Assembly (NCBI GenBank): GCA_934456435.1
Contig: CAKSHH010000005.1
Location: 1-64,000, forward strand
Length of the DNA: 64,000 nucleotides
Source: an uncultured Eubacteriales bacterium
GTDB lineage: Bacteria > Bacillota > Clostridia > Oscillospirales > Acutalibacteraceae
Direction: 5' to 3'
Below the pieces are notes generated by a model. It was given only the letters and a program-made list of their open reading frames with translations. It ran no database searches and was not told the origin of the DNA. Of this stretch, positions 34,781 through 42,574 are shown one piece after another. The translations under genes and the position numbers were made by a program. Numbering within the stretch: the first letter of the stretch is position 1; the number at the start of each line of letters is the position of its first letter.

Positions 34781-35686
34781 ATGTACGACATAATTATAAT
34801 TGGCGGCGGCCCTGCGGGGCTGACCGCCGCTCTGTATGCTTGCAGAGCAAACAAAAAGGTACTTGTATTAGAAAAAGAAACCTTCGGCGGACAGATAACC
34901 TTTTCGCCGAAAGTTGAGAATATTCCCGGATTTATCAGCCTTACGGGCAATGAATTTGCCGAGAAACTTGTTGATCAGGTTCTTGAGCAGGGGGCAGACG
35001 TTGAATCATGCGAAGCTCTTGAAATCAAGGACGGTGAGACCAAAACCGTTGTCACCGATGACGGTGAGTTTGAGGGCAAGGCTGTCATTATAGCCACGGG
35101 AGCAAAGCACCGTATGCTTGGCATTGACGGTGAAGAAAAGTATGTCGGCGAGGGCATTTCGTTTTGTGCCGTATGCGACGGCGCGTTTTACAAGGGTAAA
35201 ACCGTTGCTGTTGTCGGCGGCGGAAATTCCGCCCTGCAGGAGGCGATTTTGCTTTCCGATCTTGCCGAAAAGGTCTATGTTGTTCAGAATCTTGATTTTC
35301 TCACAGGCGAAAAAAAGCTCTCCGAACAGCTCGAAAAGCTTGATAACGTTGAGATAATAACCGGAGTCACCGTCGATTCATTTGTCGGCGAAACGGCGCT
35401 TGAGGGTATTGTAATTAAACATTCCGACGGCGAAAAGACGGAGCTGAAGATTGACGGTTTATTCATCGCAATCGGACTTATTCCTCAGAACGAGATATTC
35501 GGCAATGTGATCGAACTTGACGACAGGGGATATGCCGCAATCGGTGAAGACTGCCTGTCAAAAACCAACGGCGTTTTTGTTGCAGGCGACTGCCGCACAA
35601 AGAAGATTCGCCAGGTCACAACCGCGGCGGCAGACGGAGCAATTGCCGCTCTTGCCGCATGTGATTATGTTGATTCAAAGGAATAA
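34781..35686 (+). CDS. trxB: Thioredoxin reductase
   Basis: A 301-residue FAD/NADPH disulfide oxidoreductase. FAD motif IIIGGGPAGLTAALYAC at the N-terminus, redox motif CAVC (SFCAVCDGAF), NADPH motif VVGGGNSALQEA and the closing FVAGDCR. It lies 12 nt after nrdD and is almost certainly co-transcribed. The expected partner is the CPNC domain carried on NrdD itself, although it may also reduce other thioredoxins. Confidence 0.95.
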   Translation: MYDIIIIGGGPAGLTAALYACRANKKVLVLEKETFGGQITFSPKVENIPGFISLTGNEFAEKLVDQVLEQGADVESCEALEIKDGETKTVVTDDGEFEGKAVIIATGAKHRMLGIDGEEKYVGEGISFCAVCDGAFYKGKTVAVVGGGNSALQEAILLSDLAEKVYVVQNLDFLTGEKKLSEQLEKLDNVEIITGVTVDSFVGETALEGIVIKHSDGEKTELKIDGLFIAIGLIPQNEIFGNVIELDDRGYAAIGEDCLSKTNGVFVAGDCRTKKIRQVTTAAADGAIAALAACDYVDSKE

Positions 35687-35703
35687 ACTGATTTATTCAT
35701 AGA

Positions 35704-35738
35704 AAAAAGTAGTATCGGTCACCCCGATACTACTTTTT
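35704..35738. terminator. Bidirectional terminator
   Basis: Perfect 15-bp stem AAAAAGTAGTATCGG / CCGATACTACTTTTT with a 5-nt loop between trxB (plus) and the GH5 gene (minus). Confidence 0.92.
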
Positions 35739-35740
35739 CA

Positions 35741-36991
35741 TTATTTTACATAAGCTGCAACGTCGCGGTCATAGTGACCTGTGCTTTGGAAATTAACATC
35801 GGTTCTGAGACATTCGCCCCATTTTCTTGCGATTTCTTCATAAGAATCTGTTTTGACTTTTGCTCGTTCAAAGCCGTCCTTTGCACCGAACATAACCCAA
35901 TCGGAATCCCACATACCGTGTCCCGATGCCTTGTAAGTCCACAGCATCCAGTTGTAATTCAGCCGATTCATTGCTTTGAAACAGCTTTCCCAGGTTGTTG
36001 TGCCGAGGGGATAAAATTCACCCATCATAAGCGGTGTGTTCGCGTAATAGAGCTTAGTCAGCGTTACAAAAAGCACAAATATAAAGTCGGACTTCTGATA
36101 GAAATGAACCTGATAAACAACATTCTTGAACCCTGCGAAAAGCTTGTGAGGAAGAGCAAACGCTGTCCAGATACATTCAAGCGTGATTATATGATCCTCG
36201 TCAACAGCTCTGACGGCTTTATAAAGCCGCTTGTATTCCTTTGTGTTGTTCACACGTCTTGTCAGCTCGCCGTATTCACATTCGCAGGACGGCTCATTGA
36301 GCAGATCGTACATTGCAACAGCCGGATTACCTTTAAATCTTGACGCAATGCCCGTCCAAAGCTCATCGGCAAGCGTTCTGTAAAATTCGCCCTGCTCCGA
36401 GTCCTCATAGAGCTGACAACTGTCCGTTTTTCCGCTGTGCGGTGCATCGCTCTGGAAGCCCGGTGCACCGTGCATATCGAGGATAACATAGATACGGCGC
36501 TTTGAGCACTCCTCAACAATCCAGTCAAGATAATGGAAATCCCATTCGCCGCTATCGTTGACGGTCTTGGTTCCGTTGTCGTCGGAATAGAAATTTCTGT
36601 ACCAGAAGGGAACGCGGACACAGTTGAAGCCCATTTCTTTGATTTGGTCAAGGTCATATTCCGTTATCCAGTTGTCCTGGTAAGTGTTCATAAGCTCATA
36701 AGCTCTGTCAACGCCGAAACGGTCAATCAGAGTCGTAAGAATGTCGTAATGATCGGTCGCTTCCTCGTAAGGGGAGAGCCAGTCCTCCTGAATGAGCCAT
36801 GAACCGAGGTTTATGCCGCGCAGAACAACCTCTTCGCCCTTTTGGTTGTAAATCTTATTTCCCTTGGTAACAAGGAAATCCTCCTGTGTAAAGGACGTGC
36901 CAAGGTCTGCCGCGGCTGCGCTGAGCGCAAACGGAAGAACAAGAACAACGCACATAACTAAACAAAGTATACGCTTTAAAGTTCTTTTCAT
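35741..36991 (-). CDS. Secreted family 5 glycoside hydrolase
   Basis: A 416-residue exported GH5 protein. Signal peptide (~1-28), then a TIM barrel with acid/base E233 in LLNEPS and nucleophile E325 in MMGEFYP. LRGINLGSWLIQEDW near residue 57 and HGAPGFQSDAPHSG resemble the exo-beta-glucanase-like GH5 branch rather than the large endoglucanase branches. AGGGAGAT precedes the start. No carbohydrate-binding or dockerin module is attached. The 3' end meets a bidirectional terminator; no clear own promoter is seen. Confidence 0.85.
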   Translation of the reverse strand: MKRTLKRILCLVMCVVLVLPFALSAAAADLGTSFTQEDFLVTKGNKIYNQKGEEVVLRGINLGSWLIQEDWLSPYEEATDHYDILTTLIDRFGVDRAYELMNTYQDNWITEYDLDQIKEMGFNCVRVPFWYRNFYSDDNGTKTVNDSGEWDFHYLDWIVEECSKRRIYVILDMHGAPGFQSDAPHSGKTDSCQLYEDSEQGEFYRTLADELWTGIASRFKGNPAVAMYDLLNEPSCECEYGELTRRVNNTKEYKRLYKAVRAVDEDHIITLECIWTAFALPHKLFAGFKNVVYQVHFYQKSDFIFVLFVTLTKLYYANTPLMMGEFYPLGTTTWESCFKAMNRLNYNWMLWTYKASGHGMWDSDWVMFGAKDGFERAKVKTDSYEEIARKWGECLRTDVNFQSTGHYDRDVAAYVK

Positions 36992-37004
36992 AAATTCATC
37001 TCCC

Positions 37005-37047
37005 TAAAAAACAAACTCACGGACTCATAGCGAACCCGTGAGTTTAC
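37005..37047 (-). terminator. Rho-independent terminator of the SDR operon
   Basis: On the minus strand AAACTCACGG / CCGTGAGTTT stem (37013-37022 with 37036-37045) followed by TTTTTT; immediately after the last SDR gene. Confidence 0.85.
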
Positions 37048-37049
37048 GA

Positions 37050-38039
37050 TTATTTATGCTCGTATTCCTTGATCCATTTAACCATATCGTCAACAGACTG
37101 CTGAACGGACATGGGATCGTAACCGAGTTCTTTTCTTGCCTTTTCAATAGAGAAGTTACAGTTAGACATTAGCTTCCTTATGGAATAGCGTGTGAATAAC
37201 GGTGTTGTTTTGGTGATCGCATAATACTTTTCCATAAGCGGAGCAACGGGTTTTACAACGCTGTAAGGCATTTTCAATGACGGAGCTTTCTTGCCGCAGG
37301 CTTTTGCAACAGCTTTGATAAATCCGTCGGTTGAAATCATTTCGCCGCAAAGAATGTAGCAGTCACCGCATTTTCCCTTTTGAGCGGCGGCATACATTCC
37401 TTTTGCAACGTCGCGGACGTCAACAAAGTTGTAAGCGCCGAACGAAAGCGAGGCAGGGAAGTTGCCGTTGATGAACATACGAACCATCTCGCCGACATTT
37501 GAAACCTTGAAATCATAAGGACCGATGCAGGCGCCGGGATGTACCACAACAGCGTCCAGCTTGCCATCATGGCAGTTGTCAAGTACAAATTGAGTTGCAA
37601 TAGCTTTTGTCTTTGCATAGGTACCGTCAAGGTTGTTCGGGCTGAAGTGGTCAAGCTCTGTCATAACCTGATTATCGGGAAGAGGCGGAAATGCGTCAAC
37701 CGATGAAGCGTAAACAAGTCTGCGGACATTGCATCTCTGACAGGCTCTGACGACATTCTTTGTGCCGTTGACGTTTACTTTCCATGTGACGTCTTCCATA
37801 CCGGGATTTATGTCAATAATTCCGGCAAGGTGATAAACAACGTCAACACCGTCAAACGCTCTTTCAAGCGAAGCTGAATCGGTCACGTCGCCGTATACCT
37901 TTTCACAGTCGATTCCGTCAAAAACAGGAACGTCTTTTCTGATAAGGATTCTGACTTTTTCTCCGTTATCGACAAGCTCTTTAAGGAGTGCATAGCCGAT
38001 ATGGCCTGTTGCACCTGTAATAAGACTGATTTTACTCAT
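37050..38039 (-). CDS. Extended SDR (dihydroflavonol-4-reductase/epimerase-like)
   Basis: A 329-residue NAD(P)-dependent extended short-chain dehydrogenase. NAD motif GATGHIGYALL at residues 9-19, catalytic YAKTK with Y141 and K145, and a hydrophobic HLAG segment near residue 70. Sequence style resembles dihydroflavonol reductase / 3-beta-hydroxysteroid dehydrogenase-like proteins; the true substrate is unknown. Last gene of a four-gene minus-strand operon; 3 nt from the preceding gene, so translation is linked. Confidence 0.8.
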   Translation of the reverse strand: MSKISLITGATGHIGYALLKELVDNGEKVRILIRKDVPVFDGIDCEKVYGDVTDSASLERAFDGVDVVYHLAGIIDINPGMEDVTWKVNVNGTKNVVRACQRCNVRRLVYASSVDAFPPLPDNQVMTELDHFSPNNLDGTYAKTKAIATQFVLDNCHDGKLDAVVVHPGACIGPYDFKVSNVGEMVRMFINGNFPASLSFGAYNFVDVRDVAKGMYAAAQKGKCGDCYILCGEMISTDGFIKAVAKACGKKAPSLKMPYSVVKPVAPLMEKYYAITKTTPLFTRYSIRKLMSNCNFSIEKARKELGYDPMSVQQSVDDMVKWIKEYEHK

Positions 38040-38042
38040 GAC

Positions 38043-39056
38043 TTATTCTCCCTTCATTTCAAGGAGCTTCTGCTTTCCGGTGAAGGCATCAACTGAAAGC
38101 TTAACGGAATCAAAAATAGCTGACTCGATATCGTCCTCCTGAACGCCGAGGGAAACGCTCCATTTTTTGTTGATAAATGTGTTCATACACATGATATCAG
38201 CAAGATAAACTGCATTGATACCCGACTCAACGTTGCGTTTTTTGTACTCATTCATCATATAAACGCCGAAAGCCTTGAACATCCAGTTTGCAACGTGAAT
38301 GATCTTTCTGTTCGGCTGACCCATTGCTTTGTGAACAATGTGGAGGAACTCATCCCATGTGAGATTATAATAGCCGATAGGATAAGCGTTGCCGCCGACA
38401 TTCTTTTCGGCTGCACCGACAATAGCCTCGCCGACCTGACGGACTGTAACCATAGCTGTGCCGCCCTTGGGATACATTGTTGTCTTACCCATATTTGAAA
38501 GCTGCTCGATAAGGATAACCCAAACAGGCTTTCTGCCGGGCTGAGTGCCGAATATGTAGGGAAGCTCAAGAACAGCAACGTCCATTTCGCCGTCATTTGC
38601 GAACGAAAGAGCAACCTCTTCCTGCTCGATACGGCTTCTGATATAGTGATGCTTCTTCGTAAGCTCCATTTCGGGATGCTCTTTTGCAAAATAAGCAAAG
38701 TATGAACCGAGGATAACGCTCTTCTTGATTCCGACCTGCTTTGCAATTGTAAGAAGATGTCTTACCGGCTCGATGTTGTACTTTCTGTATGCTTCATAAA
38801 CAGGTGCCGGGAACTCAACTCTCTCATCAACGCCTGCCGCAAAAACGAAGCAGTCACAGCCTGTCATCATTTCCGTAAGCTCAGCGTCGGAAAGCTCAAG
38901 ATAGTTGCCGAATACAAGCTCCATCTCCTCAGGAATCGGAGCTCCTTCGGGGAGGGGAGGAAGAGCAACGGATTTAACGGAATGACCTCTTTTGATAAAC
39001 TCTGCGGCAGCAGCCGAACCGAGAAGTCCTGTTCCGCCGATCATAAATACTTTCAT
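38043..39056 (-). CDS. NAD-dependent epimerase/dehydratase-like protein with altered YxxxK
   Basis: A 337-residue extended SDR with MIGGTGLLGSAAAAEF at the N-terminus (NAD glycine motif). The catalytic YxxxK position reads HHYIRSRIEQE, i.e. Y138 with R142 instead of lysine. GxxG spacing and NAD fold otherwise look normal. The change suggests lost or altered dehydrogenase activity, or a binding role. Located between the 40106 and 37050 SDR genes in the same operon. Substrate unknown. Confidence 0.75.
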   Translation of the reverse strand: MKVFMIGGTGLLGSAAAAEFIKRGHSVKSVALPPLPEGAPIPEEMELVFGNYLELSDAELTEMMTGCDCFVFAAGVDERVEFPAPVYEAYRKYNIEPVRHLLTIAKQVGIKKSVILGSYFAYFAKEHPEMELTKKHHYIRSRIEQEEVALSFANDGEMDVAVLELPYIFGTQPGRKPVWVILIEQLSNMGKTTMYPKGGTAMVTVRQVGEAIVGAAEKNVGGNAYPIGYYNLTWDEFLHIVHKAMGQPNRKIIHVANWMFKAFGVYMMNEYKKRNVESGINAVYLADIMCMNTFINKKWSVSLGVQEDDIESAIFDSVKLSVDAFTGKQKLLEMKGE

Positions 39057-39106
39057 TTTATAAACCGTGGGGCATTATTAAAATGCCCCGTATCCTTTCT
39101 GAAAAA

Positions 39107-40081
39107 TTACCAGTTGATTGTGAAATCGGACTCAATTCCGAACGGTGCGTTGACGTTGTTGCCGGCAACCGTTACATCAAGTTCCCAAACATAATAATAG
39201 TTAATGTGCGTAATGTTACCTGTTTTGGGGTCGATCGTTGCAACAATCTTACCGTTACGGTATGCGATCTTAACGTTGCCGTCAAGCATTGACTTGAGCG
39301 GACCTGCGTTGTCAAGAATCGTTGAAACCTGAACAATGCTGAATGCCTTACCGTGGTTACCTGCACCGTGAGTCGGATTATTCGAAGCTGCATCGGGCTT
39401 AACGGTAATTGTTACAACGTACTTGCCGTTCTTTTCAGCAAGAGTTGCATTTGAAATATTAGCCGTTGTAAGCTTTGATGACCAGTTTTCATTTTCAACA
39501 GGGAACAAAGCCTTCATATCGGCTTTTGTGAGTTTACGGTTTGTATCACCCTTTTTCTCGCCCATGTTCTTCTCAACAAGTGAATTTATAACACCTGAGA
39601 ATCTCTTGAGCGTTCCTTTAAGGGTAAATGTACCTGCCTGAGAATTTTTCTCGTAATTCTTTACGCCGCCCTTGGAGCTTGTCTTAACCTTATTGACCGA
39701 TGTGTTGAAATAGTTAAGAATCTCAGCCTGAGTAGAGGGCTTTGAAGAAGCAGGCTTGTTTGACGAAGAACCGCCGCTTGTGTTGCCGCCTGTGCTCGGC
39801 GTAGCCGTGTTGCTGTTGTTTGCATCGGCAGCTGTGCTGTCAGGCTCACCGGTTGCAGGGTCTGTCGGAGTCTCAGGTGTTACTGAGGAATCGTCCGGTG
39901 TAACGTCACCTGAACCGTTATCAACAGTTGCTCCGCCGTTGCCGCTCGATGAGGAAGCCGGTGCGTACTTAGCCGCTTCAATCTTCGCATCGGAAATCTT
40001 GTTTGTACCGAGTACGGATGAAACACAGACAGCAATAACGCAGAGAACTGCCGTTACGCAGGTAATTACTGTTTTTTTCAT
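39107..40081 (-). CDS. Membrane-anchored or secreted protein with S/T/G/P-rich linker
   Basis: A 324-residue protein. N-terminal hydrophobic segment (~1-27) with no clear lipobox, then a low-complexity linker of S, T, G, P, D (~40-115), then a C-terminal domain (~118-324) with no family I recognise; it ends APFGIESDFTINW. Start ATG 40081 follows AGGAGTGG; a GTG 9 nt upstream is less likely. It sits between two SDR genes of one operon, so it may be an exported partner of the product made by those enzymes. The linker resembles surface-protein spacers. Confidence 0.65.
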   Translation of the reverse strand: MKKTVITCVTAVLCVIAVCVSSVLGTNKISDAKIEAAKYAPASSSSGNGGATVDNGSGDVTPDDSSVTPETPTDPATGEPDSTAADANNSNTATPSTGGNTSGGSSSNKPASSKPSTQAEILNYFNTSVNKVKTSSKGGVKNYEKNSQAGTFTLKGTLKRFSGVINSLVEKNMGEKKGDTNRKLTKADMKALFPVENENWSSKLTTANISNATLAEKNGKYVVTITVKPDAASNNPTHGAGNHGKAFSIVQVSTILDNAGPLKSMLDGNVKIAYRNGKIVATIDPKTGNITHINYYYVWELDVTVAGNNVNAPFGIESDFTINW

Positions 40082-40105
40082 ATTTACCACTCCTGTATTA
40101 TAAGT

Positions 40106-41602
40106 TTATTTCTCGCCGAAATCCTTGAAGATATCCATGCCGTAAACGTTGTGCTCGTCCTTGGTGTGGTTTGGATACCATACCTGAGCAAAAAACGGAT
40201 TTTTCTTCGCGATTTCGTCGTAGTTCCACGGAATAGGATCACATTCAGGACACCAATGTCCGCCGTTGAGAACAAGGTTCGGTGTCATCTCAAAGGTATG
40301 ACCGAAAGCGCATTCCCACTTAAGCGGAGTGTAAAGATCGCCCTTTGTCATGCTTTCGCTCAGGCACTTACCGCCTCTGAACTCGGCAGCCTTCTTCATA
40401 TCCTCAATGTCAAGTTCCGACTGCGGCTTGCTCTCGTCATAGCCGTGGTCAAGGTATGTCGGCGTCATAGAAGCCTTTTTAATTTCAAACTTATCCCAAG
40501 TCTTCGGAATGTTTTTCCAGTCCTCATAAGAGCCGTAGTAAGCGCTGATACGCTCAGGCACTCTGTTCTTGATCCAGTTCATTGTACCGAATACTTCCTT
40601 GTTTGCAAGACCCTCCATAAGGAACTTTTTAACAAGTCCGCCGGGAGCAAGCTTTGAAAGCTTATAGAACTTCGGCAAGGTCTTTGACATATCGTCAAAA
40701 TACTTCTTGATGGGAACATTATGTCTGAAGTGGAGGTAATTCTCAAGCTTGTCGGAGTCTGCATAATACTGACCGTGGAAGTTTTTGAGAATAAACCAGT
40801 TGGGAGCAAAGAGCTTCTTCGGTGAACCCATGCCGATTGCGCCGAGAAGATACTCTTCAAACTCAAAGTTTGTGATACGGTACTGTTCGCCCGAACCGAT
40901 GTTGTAGAACTTTCTCCAGAAGTCCTCAGGAACGGAATCCTCACATACATTTGCAAGAAGAAGTCCAGAATCCTCAATCGTTGCCCACTCAAGAACGCCG
41001 TTGATAGGAACATGGAACATAATCGGGTCAATGTTCTTGAGGATACCCGGATAAAGGATACCCGACTGACGAAGAGAAACCCAATACTTGAGTCCTGACT
41101 CCGCAATGATATGCTCGGCTCTGACCTTACTTACAGCATAGTGGTCATAGATGCTGATTTTGATCGGGTCACCTGTACGTCCCCAATGAATCGGCGGATT
41201 ACGGTCACCGGTCTCGGCAACTGTGCCTATGTAAACAACCTTGATGCTGTCCGGATCGGGCTGAGCCTTTACGGCATCAACGATATACTGCATAGCTGTT
41301 GTGTTTGTCTTAATTGTACGCTTCGGGAAATAGTCAGCGGCAGGGGATACCATTCCGCCGACGTGGAGAACGATGTCGGAACCCGTAACACATTTGCGAA
41401 CGTCGTCGTAATTTGTCAGGTCGCCCCAAACAATTCTGATTGAGGGATCGTTTTCGTACTCCTTGAACTTGATACGATTCTTTTCGCTGCCGCGGAGAAG
41501 CAACACAATGTTGTACTTATCCTTTCTTGCGTAAAGCTCTTTGAAGCCCGCAAAGCCCATGTTACCGGATGCGCCGGTAAGAAATACGGTTTTCTTGCTC
41601 AT
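40106..41602 (-). CDS. Extended SDR fused to a C-terminal zinc-binding domain
   Basis: A 498-residue protein. The N-terminal ~330 residues are an NAD epimerase/dehydratase (TGASGNMGFAGF at 10-21; catalytic YAVSK near residue 160). The C-terminal part (~410-460) carries CLSESM, KWECAFGHTFEM and HWCPEC, a cysteine/histidine arrangement resembling treble-clef or zinc-ribbon modules that usually occur in endonuclease-associated proteins. The combination is unusual for an SDR. First gene of the four-gene operon behind the promoter at 41648-41677. Substrate and reason for the zinc module unknown. Confidence 0.75.
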   Translation of the reverse strand: MSKKTVFLTGASGNMGFAGFKELYARKDKYNIVLLLRGSEKNRIKFKEYENDPSIRIVWGDLTNYDDVRKCVTGSDIVLHVGGMVSPAADYFPKRTIKTNTTAMQYIVDAVKAQPDPDSIKVVYIGTVAETGDRNPPIHWGRTGDPIKISIYDHYAVSKVRAEHIIAESGLKYWVSLRQSGILYPGILKNIDPIMFHVPINGVLEWATIEDSGLLLANVCEDSVPEDFWRKFYNIGSGEQYRITNFEFEEYLLGAIGMGSPKKLFAPNWFILKNFHGQYYADSDKLENYLHFRHNVPIKKYFDDMSKTLPKFYKLSKLAPGGLVKKFLMEGLANKEVFGTMNWIKNRVPERISAYYGSYEDWKNIPKTWDKFEIKKASMTPTYLDHGYDESKPQSELDIEDMKKAAEFRGGKCLSESMTKGDLYTPLKWECAFGHTFEMTPNLVLNGGHWCPECDPIPWNYDEIAKKNPFFAQVWYPNHTKDEHNVYGMDIFKDFGEK

Positions 41603-41647
41603 TTAATTGCCTCCTGAATATATTGTAATATATTTTATGCCAAACAT

Positions 41648-41677
41648 ATTATATTGTATATGCGGCGACCTTGTCAA
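41648..41677 (-). promoter_or_regulatory. SigA promoter for the SDR operon
   Basis: Minus-strand TTGACA (41672-41677), 18-nt spacer, perfect TATAAT (41648-41653), 46 nt upstream of the start codon at 41602. Confidence 0.82.
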
Positions 41678-41820
41678 GCATTTAACACACTTAAATGACA
41701 AAATATTTTAAAAGATTTAGTGTTTTTTGTATAATAGGAATATAAATATAACGGTTGATTTATTTGGGTAAAAAATGCCGCGATAAACGACAACTGTACA
41801 GCACAAACCATACATTAATA

Positions 41821-42237
41821 TTGTCACATTTGCTTTGAAAGATGGACTATGCGGTTTCGACTACCGCAAAAAAATAAACTCAAACCAAAAAATCGGCTTG
41901 AGCTTATTTGGTGGAGATGGCGTCAACCGAAGCTTCGCTTCGACTGTTGCTTCGCAACCTACGCATTTATATGTCCCTTTTGCTTCGCAAAAGATGGACT
42001 ATGCGGTTTCGATTACCGCAAAAAAAATAAGCCCAAACCGAAAAATCGGCTTGAGCTTATTTGGTGGAGATGGCGGTAATCGAAGCTTCGCTTCGACTGT
42101 TGCTTCGCAACCTACGCATTTATATGTCCCTTTTGCTTTGCAAAAGATGGACTATGCGGTTTCGATTACCGCAAAAAAATAAACCCAAACCGAAAAATCG
42201 GCTTGAGCTTATTTGGTGGAGATGGCGGTAATCGAAA
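41821..42237 (-). repeat. Tandem ~153-bp repeat array at the tmRNA 3' end
   Basis: Unit A 41841-41992, unit B 41993-42145, partial unit C 42146-42237, which runs into the real tmRNA end; a decayed piece precedes A. Each unit holds (minus sense) a copy of the tmRNA 3' terminal 23 nt (perfect in B, 42062-42084; diverged in A, 41909-41931), an inverted copy of the T-arm (perfect in B, 42003-42019, and C, 42156-42172; one mismatch in A, 41851-41867), and up to three miniature hairpins with a GCGAAGC core. No coding frame within it is convincing. The remaining gap from 41678 to 41820 holds nothing I can name. Confidence 0.85.
42187..42206 (-). terminator. Likely tmRNA terminator hairpin
   Basis: Minus sense CAAGCCGA / TCGGTTTG with a TTTT loop, 9 nt beyond the tmRNA 3' end, followed by a T-rich stretch (TTTATTTTTTT). 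Repeated in each unit of the flanking array. Confidence 0.6.
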
Positions 42238-42562
42238 CCGCGTCCGAAAATCAATTCCCGCGACTTTCTACGAGCATAGTTTATCTTTTAAGTTTCCCCT
42301 CAAAGAACGCCGACAAACAGGCTTTCTTCTACGGTATCCTTTAGGTCATGATGAAATGCAAGGCTACTCATTCATTCACGTTCACTGCTAATCGACACCC
42401 TTATCCGGACCGCAGTATTTCCGGGAAGGATGGGCCGCACTTAGGCAGCCATTAACTGAGTATTATTGTCGTTTATTTTTATAAACTACGGCTTTTAAAG
42501 TGGTTCCGCGCCACTGCTCGCTTATCACGGTTCAAAATCCCCGTCGAAATCCTTTCATCCCC
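42215..42562 (-). ncRNA. ssrA: tmRNA (SsrA)
   Basis: Minus strand, 348 nt. The 5' GGGGATG pairs with 3' CATCTCC, followed by A and encoded CCA. The T-arm GCGGTTTCGATTACCGC and a 5' GGATTTCGACGGGG are typical. The tag frame near 42441-42476 ends AAC GAC AAT AAT ACT CAG TTA ATG GCT GCC TAA, i.e. NDNNTQLMAA, unusual in ending LMAA rather than ALAA. The codon before AAC reads ATA where the resume codon is usually GCA-like. smpB lies 12 nt upstream, so the two may share a transcript. Confidence 0.95.
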
Positions 42563-42574
42563 ATATTGATTAAA

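Noticed and set aside
41835..42182. Open frames inside the tmRNA repeat array
   Set aside because: They repeat with the array and consist of translated hairpins and copied tmRNA sequence; no ribosome site and no protein-like composition.
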